Part shown: positions 23,401-29,812 of the stretch, one piece after another
Layout: each line of letters starts with the position of its first letter
Numbering within the stretch: the stretch's first letter is position 1
From: Escarpia spicata
Taxonomy: Eukaryota > Annelida > Polychaeta > Sabellida > Siboglinidae
DNA: 64,000 nt
NCBI GenBank assembly: GCA_963995525.1
Contig: OZ023210.1
Span: 22,490,656-22,554,655, forward strand
Direction of reading: 5' to 3'
Position numbers and translations under genes: made by a program
The notes under the pieces: generated by a model
Database searches by the model: none
What the model was told of the DNA's origin: nothing
The model's input: only the letters and a program-made list of their open reading frames with translations

Positions 23401-25531
23401 GTTTTACTCGAACACTGAAAGCACTGCTGCTGCTGGAATCACAAGTTGCGAAATTAAATTCGAACCAGCATTATTCCCGATAATCTAGCAGCTGAATAAC
23501 AATGCTTCACATTATTGTTATGACTATGGTCAATATGGAGGATAGCCAATATTATAGTATGAAATTCTATTTCAAAGCGCACTTTTATAATAAGTCTATT
23601 AATTTGCAAAGAGATGGATATTCATTAAAAACAATACAAGTAACACAATATAGTTTATTCAATACAACTTTCAAGGGGAAAAGTTGTTTACACAATATCG
23701 TGAATTCATGTACAGAAACATGTGAGTTGAACTAATTAAGACACGCGAATTCAAATTCGAAATAACAGGTTATTGATAGCTGAGCTGGGTAGCTTCGCTA
23801 TTGTGAGACGTCTGGACAGGTGTATGCACCGGCTCTTTGCTTTTGCACCATCTATGGCCTATAGTCATATGCAGTGTCCAAAGGCCTCCAAGAACTCCTC
23901 CGTGTTTTTGGTGCCAGTTGCAATGTCCACACACAGGTTGTGCAGTCGGGTTTGCTGCTGTCTGTACACACATTTTGTCCGAGCTTGAGGTGGCTGACCT
24001 CGGCGGTCCTGCAGCAGCATCGTTGATGCCACTCCAGAAGGATGGATGGTGATGGCCTATAAGTTGTTGGAAGCCGTGGTTCCATCCTTCGCATAGGTTG
24101 TTTGTGAGTGGTTCATTGTTCACTGTGGCCGTGTGAACGTTCCAGTTGTGTGGTGCGAACAGGGGGAGGGCATTCGTCATAGAAGCACAGCTGGAGCTGG
24201 TCCATCCCTGACGGCTGCCGGAGACTGGACACGTCTGTATGTCCCGGAGACAAACGTGTTGTCAAAGTAGTTGACCAGGTCGTCAAGGCTAACTGGGATG
24301 TTACCCTTCAATAACAACATGCCCTCGTTGACCTTCGCTAATGGCAGGAAGGCAAGCCCGTCAAGCATTCCCCAGAAATGGTTCACGTCATTGTTCTCAT
24401 GGTAGCGGTTGGTCAGTCCTAGTTATTTTACCTTCCGCATTTTGACCGGGTCAGGTGGTAAAAAGAACCTTGGGCGCTGACTTGTGGACCAATGACAGTA
24501 GTTATTGCATGCTGGATGGCCTGCTCAAAATCCACGATGATGGTACTTGGGTCAAGGGTGAACCCAAGTTCCTCGCATCTACTCATGATGGCACCCAGCA
24601 TCTTCTCATATGCAGGTTGCATCTTGTTTGACAGGAAAGCATATGCACACGAAACAGCGGTATTTCCCAGGGGTGCTCAGATCACGTACAGCTGACTAAA
24701 AATCCTCGGAACCAAGGCAATGATACAACAATACTTATTGTGCAGGCAAGAGGTGTGAGTTGGAGTATCGGATTAGCTTTTATAAATACATACAGCATTG
24801 CTCTGACGATAAAAACCATCCCATTAAAAACAAATTCAGGCCAAAACATACAAGTTTAACGTAGTTGAACAAACATTACGTTTACCAACAATTACGTCGT
24901 GGTTGTACTGTAGCAGTGTGACACCAAATACCGGAATTAAATTCGATTTTTTGTAACGGTGAGCAACTGTCCGCCTTTTCATTTCCCCGGAAAGCAACTG
25001 TTCGGTGAGCAACTGTCTGGTGAGCAACTGTCCGTGATTCGCCTGAAACCTCTTTCAAAATTTTTTGGCATTTCCTAATTTCGTTGATTTGATATGTAGT
25101 AGGCATTCGTATGTAGTGTATTATCGTTCACATGCGAAGGCTCGTAAATATTTTAACCGTAACGTTGAAGTGCTTTATCTCTCCACAGGTTACCTGTTTG
25201 ATGACTCTTGAGACAAACGATGTTATGTTCAAAAATTAAATTGACAGCTATCTGGCGAGGACGGGTTATACTCTTATATAGTTATATATAGATTATAGTA
25301 CGTAGCCGTGGGCGTGGGCGTGGCGTAGGCCCGCCGTAGCCGGTGGAACATTGTTGGACTCTCGATAAACCAAAGCCAAGGCTTCCTTGTCCGCATGCCG
25401 TCTGGAGCTTATAGCTTTGGACGGCAATCTTGTTAAAATCTTTAATCTACTTAACTATGTATCAGTATTTGTGTGCATGACAAAATAATACTTGACACAA
25501 AACACTAACAGTTACCTCCAACAGTGGCCAT
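7925..25531 (-). CDS. Ankyrin-repeat and SOCS-box protein (ASB family), ten exons
   Basis: Family role: ASB proteins are substrate receptors of Elongin B/C-Cullin5 ubiquitin ligases; the ankyrin array binds the target and the SOCS box binds Elongin C and Cul5. Exons, 5' to 3': 25531-25516, 21124-20522, 19848-19702, a damaged exon ending at 19143, 18455-18318, 12390-12265, 11652-11576, 10722-10596, 9924-9713 and 8428-7925. Apart from exon 4 all phases agree. The protein is about 710 residues: MATVGDQKSKYYEKR start, about 17-18 ankyrin units (typical TPLxxAAxxGHxxVVxxLLxxGADVN pattern), then PLQDSCRGVI, which fits the BC-box rule, and LPIP, which fits the Cul5 box. ASB proteins I know have fewer repeats, so the paralogue is left open. 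Several introns fall on the same Gly codon of the repeat. Exon 4 needs two single-base corrections, so either the assembly has errors or this copy is damaged. Confidence 0.85.
9094..9285. mobile_element. Short non-autonomous DNA transposon, CAGGGCTGCC family (copy 1)
   Basis: Termini are CAGGGCTGCCTACC on the left and GGTAGGCAGCACCG on the right, i.e. inverted repeats with two mismatches. Flanking direct repeats CTTGGG at 9088-9093 and 9286-9291 form a 6-bp target-site duplication. The interior has a run of 14-15 C and a TTTCCGTAATGCCGTAAT motif. The second copy is at 38489-39657. The termini resemble those of hAT elements, but that assignment is inference. Confidence 0.8.
9326..9606. mobile_element. 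CAGTGGAACCT-type MITE with internal tandem repeats (pogo/Tigger-like?)
   Basis: The left end CAGTGGAACCTTACTACTGT and the right end, read in reverse complement as CAGTTGAATCTCACTTTACG, are inverted, both leading into GGTCACC. TA follows the right end. The interior has three copies of a roughly 48-bp unit with the core GGGCTGGATCAAAGTGATTT. Related copies are at 29041-29106, 45360 and 49002-49187. Such CAGTGGAACCT ends are typical of pogo/Tigger elements. Confidence 0.6.
9713..9924 (-). CDS. Ankyrin/SOCS gene exon 9
   Basis: It is 212 bases with a GCATAG acceptor and a GTAATA donor. It reads GCDVNIPNRDGNTALWVACN, then RGNTQAVDILLRHSNIDIDA and two further ankyrin helices, ending AAGCDVNK in phase 0. 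Confidence 0.92.
9925..11575. other. Ankyrin/SOCS introns 7 and 8
   Basis: Apart from exon 8 (10596-10722), I see no gene, tandem array or transposon in these AT-rich introns. Confidence 0.4.
10596..10722 (-). CDS. Ankyrin/SOCS gene exon 8
   Basis: It is 127 bases with a TTTTCAG acceptor and a GTAAAG donor. It encodes LISSLLDAGSRTDLCESQSG, then QTPLFAAIQHDYIEAMDLLV and KAG, one complete ankyrin unit. Confidence 0.9.
11576..11652 (-). CDS. Ankyrin/SOCS gene exon 7
   Basis: It is 77 bases with a TTGTGCAG acceptor and a GTGATT donor, phase 0 at the end. It encodes GCSVNAVNKRNELPLYAAID and HRSKIE. A MITE-like repeat lies only about 18 bases upstream of the acceptor. Confidence 0.87.
11671..11906. 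mobile_element. MITE-like inverted-repeat element beside exon 7
   Basis: The left end (ATCATCTCATAACGTCGATG then TCCGATATCAGACAAAATTA) and the right end (TTTCGTCTGATATCAGATAT then GAGATTATCCC) are imperfect inverted repeats. Inside are TTAACAGTATCRGTC and a C-rich patch. A diverged relative lies at about 45595-45800. In the gene's orientation it ends about 18 bases before the acceptor of exon 7, so it probably supplies the branch-point region. Confidence 0.55.
12265..12390 (-). CDS. Ankyrin/SOCS gene exon 6
   Basis: It is 126 bases with a TCTCCAG acceptor and a GTGAGT donor. It reads DLVELLLNQNVNVNTVTESL, then DTPLHAAVFGNKPEIMDSFI and QAG. It ends after the first base of a Gly codon, the same place in the ankyrin repeat as exons 2 and 8. 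Confidence 0.9.
12391..13858. other. Intron 5 of the ankyrin/SOCS gene, part 3' of the gypsy element
   Basis: I recognise no exon or complete element here. The sequence is AT-rich, with short open frames of no known family. The gypsy 5' LTR begins at 13859. Confidence 0.4.
13859..14032 (+). repeat. 5' LTR of the gypsy element
   Basis: It is 174 bases, starting TGTAGAAACTATCGAAATG and ending near GAAGTCACTAT. It contains two copies of a roughly 40-bp direct repeat (ATGAACAWACAGTGTTTGTT core) followed by a shared tail. It is about 93-95 percent like the 3' LTR by eye. Confidence 0.82.
14290..14526 (+). pseudogene. Gag remnant of the gypsy element
   Basis: A short open frame begins MVSAMDEIPHERTAAVYAGD and ends with CWYHSKFGDEARCCSGPPCP. 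That last block is typical of the very end of gag in this group of elements. Most of gag (normally around 300 residues) has been deleted. Confidence 0.55.
14540..14815 (+). pseudogene. Retroviral-type aspartic protease remnant
   Basis: The frame encodes KRLLFAEGYLVDCGSAVSVL, then PPTPTEKAHPQ. Family members read LVDTGAEVSVLPP at this site. The catalytic Asp is kept but the DTG Thr is Cys, and the frame is lost afterwards, so no active protease is expected. Confidence 0.7.
14954..15711 (+). pseudogene. Gypsy reverse transcriptase, frameshifted
   Basis: The N-terminal LWSEFPEVVQ lies in one frame. The main palm domain lies in another (YSPFRKLHGEKK, NVIERCESNWASLIHAVKKA, GSWHICGDFNRLN, LRMPYGLKNAAQCFQR), with the catalytic YMDD at 15531-15542. 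After about 15600 the match moves to a third frame (LLLNKKKCQLGRTSLTFLGH). At least two frameshifts make the copy non-functional. Confidence 0.85.
15910..16509 (+). pseudogene. RNase H domain of the gypsy pol
   Basis: This frame of about 200 codons contains IWCDASNTTIGAVLMQF, LSFWSKQLNKAQCSYSATDR, ELIAVSYAVDKFRSYLEGQ and RTNHLPLVGSL. The first Asp and the Glu of the active site are kept; the usual TDH Asp is Asn. It ends at a TAA where a functional pol would run on into integrase. Confidence 0.82.
16549..17649 (+). pseudogene. Integrase domain of the gypsy pol, broken
   Basis: There are two frames (16549-16887, then 16915-17649). The second contains a CEACQKAK zinc-finger half and the DDE core: HVDLVGPL (first Asp), IIMSDRGSQFVSDLW (second Asp), YHPQHNGKVERMHR (Glu). 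The catalytic triad is intact, but the upstream frame is interrupted and the domain ends at a premature TGA. Confidence 0.85.
17689..18003 (+). pseudogene. Integrase C-terminal (GPY/F-like) module
   Basis: After the TGA a different frame encodes QVLVRGDKAQPSLEPKYTGP, SRVLRRWAKVFHVRM and a tail rich in Arg and Asp. YTGPSRVLRR corresponds to the GPY/F module of gypsy integrases. It ends at a TGA 54 bases before the 3' LTR. Confidence 0.65.
18057..18229 (+). repeat. 3' LTR of the gypsy element
   Basis: It is 173 bases, starting TGTAGAGACTATAGAAATG and ending GCAGTCACTAT. It has the same internal 40-bp duplication as the 5' LTR. It ends 88 bases from the donor of ankyrin/SOCS exon 5. Confidence 0.82.
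18318..18455 (-). CDS. Ankyrin/SOCS gene exon 5
   Basis: It is 138 bases, bounded by a TTCTTGAG acceptor and a GTCAGT donor. Joined to exon 4 it reads VQLVASHFFGDSVSPITLVE, then LLVAAGCDLNVSDKHGWTPL and YQAAFSGET, i.e. the end of one ankyrin unit with a short insertion and the start of the next. The gypsy 3' LTR ends only 88 bases downstream of it in the next intron. Confidence 0.86.
18780..18945. repeat. 34-36-bp minisatellite in ankyrin/SOCS intron 4
   Basis: About four to five diverged copies of GCTTGCATGAATGTGTGTGT followed by TTGCATGAGAGCATCT, grading into GT-rich sequence. The open frames on the opposite strand here are repeat artefacts. Confidence 0.75.
19143..19365 (-). pseudogene. 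Ankyrin/SOCS gene exon 4, reading frame broken
   Basis: Ankyrin-like coding is split over two frames. One frame reads QYHGCVEALLLVKDVFSRDN; about 20 bases later the pattern continues in another frame as LYTEAVKGKHMEVMKILIAA, then DCDVNYAELQ and APIHVAVQL. The donor GTAAGT at 19142 joins exon 5 in the right phase. The acceptor is uncertain (candidates near 19360 and 19395), and no candidate enters the first frame in phase with exon 3. Two missing single bases would explain both mismatches. It may be an assembly error, an allele, or real damage. Confidence 0.55.
19702..19848 (-). CDS. Ankyrin/SOCS gene exon 3 (ankyrin 7)
   Basis: It is 147 bases with a GTTTCAG acceptor and a GTCAGT donor. It completes the Gly codon of exon 2 and encodes CNLDLAEQYSCTALFFAAQA, then GYMDIVQTLVDAGADLNKIN and CTPIMG. 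Its first roughly 38 bases and its acceptor are the source of a tandem array in the upstream intron. Confidence 0.9.
19865..20110. repeat. About 52-bp minisatellite copied from the exon 3 splice acceptor
   Basis: Five tandem copies lie directly upstream (in gene direction) of exon 3. Each is homologous to the exon's own acceptor plus its first roughly 38 coding bases (+ strand core ACTGCTCAGYCAGGTCAAGG then TTACAACCTGAAAGACACA). A sixth diverged piece is at about 20418-20450. Two copies keep a CAG acceptor; three have lost it. Confidence 0.88.
20522..21124 (-). CDS. Ankyrin/SOCS gene exon 2 (ankyrin repeats 1-6)
   Basis: It is 603 bases, with a TTGCAG acceptor and a GTGGGG donor. It starts with a basic helix (QKSKYYEKRAKRRAIRALHQ) and continues through six ankyrin units, including LLIENGADVNKVNAEGN, AAWRGHLDVIRELIDGQCDI and IAAGRGHLDVVRALVDAG. 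It ends after the first base of a Gly codon. Confidence 0.92.
21125..23196. other. Ankyrin/SOCS intron 1, part 3' of the Mutator-like element
   Basis: I see no exon here. An interspersed repeat also found near 291 and 59570 lies at about 23100-23182. The short open frames match nothing I know. Confidence 0.4.
23197..25034 (-). mobile_element. Mutator-like (MULE) DNA transposon, degraded
   Basis: It is a 1.84-kb element with inverted termini: left 23197-23259 and right about 24957-25034, both starting CGGACARTTGCTCACCAGAC and containing several CGGACAGTTGCTCACC units. The interior holds broken transposase frames on the - strand. No target duplication of 8-11 bp is obvious. It lies in intron 1 of the ankyrin/SOCS gene. 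Confidence 0.75.
23770..24622 (-). pseudogene. MULE-type transposase remnant
   Basis: Upstream frame (24622-24428): MLGAIMSRCEELGFTLDPST, then IIVDFEQAIQHAI and SFYHLTRS, matching the DDE-core DFE...FHL part of MULE transposases. Downstream frame (24180 onward): ALPLFAPHNWNVHTATVNNE, then PLTNNLCEGWNHGFQQLIGH and HHPSFW, matching the conserved TNN.EGWH...HP..W region. At least two frame breaks separate them. Confidence 0.72.
25516..25531 (-). CDS. Ankyrin/SOCS gene, first coding exon (5 codons)
   Basis: ATG GCC ACT GTT GGA G is followed by the donor GTAACT. The single leftover G joins AT at the next exon to make GAT, giving MATVGDQKSKYYEKR without a frame break. The start context (ACGATGG) is favourable. 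It was chosen because it is the only in-phase ATG-donor exon I found upstream. Confidence 0.65.
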
Positions 25532-26114
25532 CGTAGCAGACTGCAACTCGTATGTCAGACTGCATATATCTTTCTACATTATTATTAAAACATGGGCAGG
25601 TAAACAAGTCATTTTCGTTTGGGGAACATGCACGTTTTCAGGATCATATCATACCGATGTATCATAATGCAAATTGTTAATGTTATGTTGTATCAATAAA
25701 TAATATGCTATCAGCCCTGTCATGAAAACATTAATATTATGAGGTTGACACAATATCAATCTGATGTGCCAAGTAGGAAAACTTATTGTAAATGTTATTT
25801 CTGATTATATTCCGAGAATTATATTATTTGCTGTTATTAAATCATATAGCATTGCAGTGGCCATAATCACATGTTACAATATTTATATACGGTGCAACCT
25901 GTAACTGCTTACATAGCCTTCTTAATTCACATAGGAGATGTAATTGTGCTCATGTAGACCAAATTTAGTAGGCACACACTACAGTGTTGCCATTGTTTTG
26001 TGTTAGGATGTGGAGATATGTTTAATATTGTATGCAGCTGTATGTATATATGATATCGTAATAAGAGTATGATTTTCAGTATCAGTAACATTTTTATTTG
26101 TTTGTACAATTCCG

Positions 26115-26655
26115 GTGTTATTAAGAGCGGGGAGGGAGGGAGTGAGGAGAGAGTGAGGGAGTGAGTGAGGAGGGAGGGAGTGAGGGAGAGAGTGAGGGAG
26201 GGAGGGAGAGAGTGAGTGAGGGGGATGAGTGGGAGATGGAGGGAGTGAGTGAGTGATGGAGGGAGAGAGTGCGGGAGTGAGTGTGGGAGGGAGGGAGGGA
26301 GAGAATGAGGGAGTGAGTGAGTGAGGGAGAGAGCGAGGGAGGAAGTGAGGGAGAGAGCGAGGGAGGGAGTGAATGAGGGAGAGTGAGGGAGAGATTGAGG
26401 GAGGGAGTGAGTGAGGGAGTGAGTGAGTGAGTGATAGAGTGAGTGAGTGATGGAGGGAGAGAGTGAGGGATCGAGTGTGGGAGGGAGAGAGTGAGGGAGC
26501 GAGTGAGGGAGGGAGAGATGGAGTGAGTGAGGGAGGGAAAGTGTGAGGGAATGAGTGAGTGAGAGAATGAGTGAGGGAGGGAGGGGAGGGGAGGGAGGGA
26601 GGGAGGGAGGGAGGGAGGGAGGGAGGGAGGGAGGGAGGGAGGGAGGGAGGGAGAG
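26115..26655. repeat. 540-bp purine-rich GAGGGAGT array
   Basis: The + strand is almost pure purine with scattered T, built from GGGA and GAGT units and ending in a clean (GGGA)n run at about 26575-26652. The long Pro/Ser/Leu frames on the other strand are products of the repeat. Confidence 0.92.
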
Positions 26656-27537
26656 AGAAACCACTTTAAAGGAATAACAGACAAATAAATATTTGTATAA
26701 AATAAAAGTGAATTTCTTTCTCAGTATGGTGATCTTCTGGTGTGTTATGCATAATTCATGTAATACTTTACACACACTAACAAACTGTAATGTCACAACA
26801 AATTAAGAAATTCTAGAAATGCACACAATCAAATTCATTGTTTTATTTATCACAAAATATGTATTGATAGCAATAAAAACATGATACAACAAATAGATCT
26901 GCAGAAATAATGCTTGGAAAAACAGCTTCCTTGCCAACTCAATAACAAATTCCAGTAAACCATCTTCCAATCCTATTATATAAATAATTTCGGGAAGTCT
27001 ATATATTAGCCAGAATGAACCAGGAATAACAGCTACAGGGAGAATTGCCTAGTAAATAGTCAAGACACTATTATGTACCTACCAGAGTAGTAGAAATCAA
27101 TGTTTCACTTCCTCTGATGACTAACATAATCATATTTGCTTGTAAAAATAGTAATTTATGTAACGCGAAGTTCAGAAACACATCCAGAACATAATATGAA
27201 CACTGGTGTAAAGTTGAACATTGATTCGACCCCACATGTAACTGTTATCTGTTATCTGTGGATGAACCAGATATTTGTTCATGTCACGTATGAAGCAAAA
27301 TAATGACAAGCTGCAAATTACAAGTAATCTACATCAGTCTCAATGCAACAACAAGTTCGACAAATTATGTACATTCTTAATTAATTAACCACATGGAGGT
27401 CACAATAAATAAAATATATCGATCACATTAACGTGAGAGCTGATGTCATGTGTTGATTATACAACAATTAATTCAGTTCTCTTACTCACTTGAACAATTT
27501 GTTGTTAATACACATGCACCATTACATGCAACTCTTC

Positions 27538-28215
27538 CCACCAATACACTTGGCTCTTCAAAAACACATGGCTCCTCCTACCAAGACACTTGCTCCACCC
27601 ACCAAGACACTTGGCTCCTCCCATCAACACACTTGGCTCCTCCCACGAACACACTTGGCTCTTCAAAAACACATTGCTCCTCCTACGAAGACACTTGCTC
27701 CACCCACCAATACACTTGGCTCCTTCCACCAACACACTTGGCTCCTTCCACCAACACACTTGGCTCCTACCACCAACATACTGGGCTCCTACCACCAACA
27801 CACTGGGCTCCTCCCATCAACACATTGGGCTCCTCCCATCAAGAAACTTGGCTCCTACCACCAACACATTTGGCTCCTACCACCAACACACTGGGCTCCT
27901 ACCACCAACACACTGGGCTCCTCCCATCAACACATTGGGCTCCTCCCATCAACAAACTTGGCTCCTACCACCAACACACTTGGCTCCTCCCACCAGCACA
28001 CTTAGCTCCTCCCACAAGCACACTTGGCTCCTTCCACCAACACACTTGGCTCCTACCACCAACACACTGGGCTCCTCCCATCAACAAACTTGGCTCCTAC
28101 CACCAACACACTTGGCTTATCCCACCAACACACTTGGCACCTCCCATCAACACATACAGGTCCTCCCACCAAACAACTGGGTCCCTCTCTCAAACACACT
28201 TGACTTTTACCTTCA
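27538..28215. repeat. 22-bp minisatellite
   Basis: About 30 copies of ACTTGGCTCCTMCCACCAAC plus AC, with related degenerate units to about 28400. The frames of 170-290 codons inside it (THLAPPTNTLGS-type) arise because 3 units make 66 bases. Confidence 0.9.
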
Positions 28216-29107
28216 ACACAACTGGTCAACTCCCGAAACCAAAATGTTTTAACTTTCTAACCATTACAATAGATACCTCAACCCAACACACCCGATTCCC
28301 AGATGAACACACCTGACTTTCCACTAACACAACTGATTTCATATCAACACACTTGATTTCCCACCACCATACCTGATTTCCTACGAACACATCCGATTCA
28401 TCAACCAACCCATATGAGTCATTCATGAAATATGGTAACTGGTTATGATAGACTTTATACAAATCATTTGTTTTTTCAAGAGCTATTAAGCATTTGTTTG
28501 TTTGTAGAAAATTTACACACATTGCTTAAATCACCACCCAAGTAATAGAATTCCACTGTGTGGAAGAAATACATCATGTTTTGTATGTAATTGCCACCCT
28601 GATAATTGCCCATTTCTATTGAGAACAATCACACATGCATGCTGTAGTTTCAGATAACTTTGGCTGTCGTACAAAACCTTCCTATTGTTTCCCACAATCA
28701 TGTCACTGGTTTCCACTGTCTATGCCCATGCATTCTCATCCTATATGAAACATATGAGAGATTAAACCACTAACAAGTGCCAGCTAATTGTTGCCATTGA
28801 GAAAACAAGGCATCTCTCTCTAAATGTGCAATGGTATTAATCCAGTCTCTGACAGATGACACTAAGAATTAATCAATTGCAGCAGTTCACCAATGTCCTT
28901 GCTAACTTACTACAATGTCACAAAGTTACATATCAACAGTGCCAGTTGGCAATACACCACTTTGCAAAAAATACCACACTAAAACAATCCATAATTATTT
29001 GATGTGACAGCAAAGTATAGGAAATTAATCCCGCTAATTCGGTCAATTTGCCAATCAGGACACTTTGGTCCAGTCCCAAGGTGACCTTAACAGTGGTGTT
29101 CCACAGT

Positions 29108-29240
29108 ATATATATATATATATATATAAATATACAGATATATTTATGTATACATAATATTATATATAATATTATATATATATATATATTTATATAATAT
29201 TATACATATATAATATAGTATAGATTATATATAACATACA
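29108..29240. repeat. TA-rich simple repeat
   Basis: (TA)n with interruptions directly after an inverted CAGTGGAACC-type MITE end (29041-29106). Confidence 0.85.
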
Positions 29241-29674
29241 TTAAATGCAACATAATTTTATATACATGCTTATTCTTTAAAATAGATTTAATAGTATGTA
29301 CCAGCACATACAGAACTGCTAAGAGAGCTGACTGATGTATTCTTGAAATCAATATAAACAAAACAAAATGTAAACCAATCTCAACATGGTGCGACTGTAA
29401 TGATGCTAATTAGCATAGATTGGCTAAAGGAATGCACAATGCAGGATAATCCTTGTTTTCTCTTACCTCTAGAGGGGATTACAACAACAAAATAATGAGG
29501 CAAATATGGTCCAACACTATTTGGGGGAAATATTGCGTAATATTTGGGAAGAATAATTGAGCAGGGATCTGTTTTATTACCGGCGCTTTGGGGAATTTGA
29601 TCATAATGGAAGAAAACATGATGACTGTTGCATTCATCAATTTGTGCACCGTCGATATGTCATATTCCCTGCTG

Positions 29675-29812
29675 CTAGTTGGCAGAGTATCGCTGCAGTA
29701 ATGATGCGTGGCACTTGTCACAAACTCGCTCTGGTTTCGCCGATGACGGAAGGGACATCTTCGTGTCAGAACAATCATTGCAGAATATCTCCCCACAACT
29801 GCGGCAATGATG
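29675..29812 (-). CDS. RUFY: RUFY terminal exon, second half of the FYVE finger
   Basis: It has a TTGCAG acceptor, and 45 codons plus TAG. It encodes [35 protein letters not shown] and [10 protein letters not shown]. With the RRK of the previous exon this forms the R(R/K)HHCR phosphoinositide-binding motif. Confidence 0.95.
   Translation of the reverse strand, partial: HHCRSCGEIFCNDCSDTKMSLPSSAKPERVCDKCHASLLQRYSAN

Larger units (their letters stand above)
25532..29674. other. Intergenic region between the ankyrin/SOCS start and the RUFY stop
   Basis: It should contain the ankyrin/SOCS promoter (just right of 25531); I see no clear TATA box there. GC-box-like GGGCGTGGGCGTGGC lies at about 25309-25325, inside intron 1. 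The region holds a 540-bp purine-rich tract, a 22-bp minisatellite and a TA-rich stretch at 29108-29240. A candidate RUFY polyadenylation signal is the - strand AATAAA at 29573-29578. Confidence 0.45.

Noticed and set aside
25927..26796. Frames of up to 289 codons rich in Leu-Pro-Pro-Ser
   Set aside because: They lie in the GGGA/GAGT array. All frames of such a repeat are open and the composition is purely that of the repeat.
27450..28316. Frames of 170-288 codons (THLAPPTNTLGS type)
   Set aside because: They are translations of a 22-bp minisatellite; the same words appear in all three frames.
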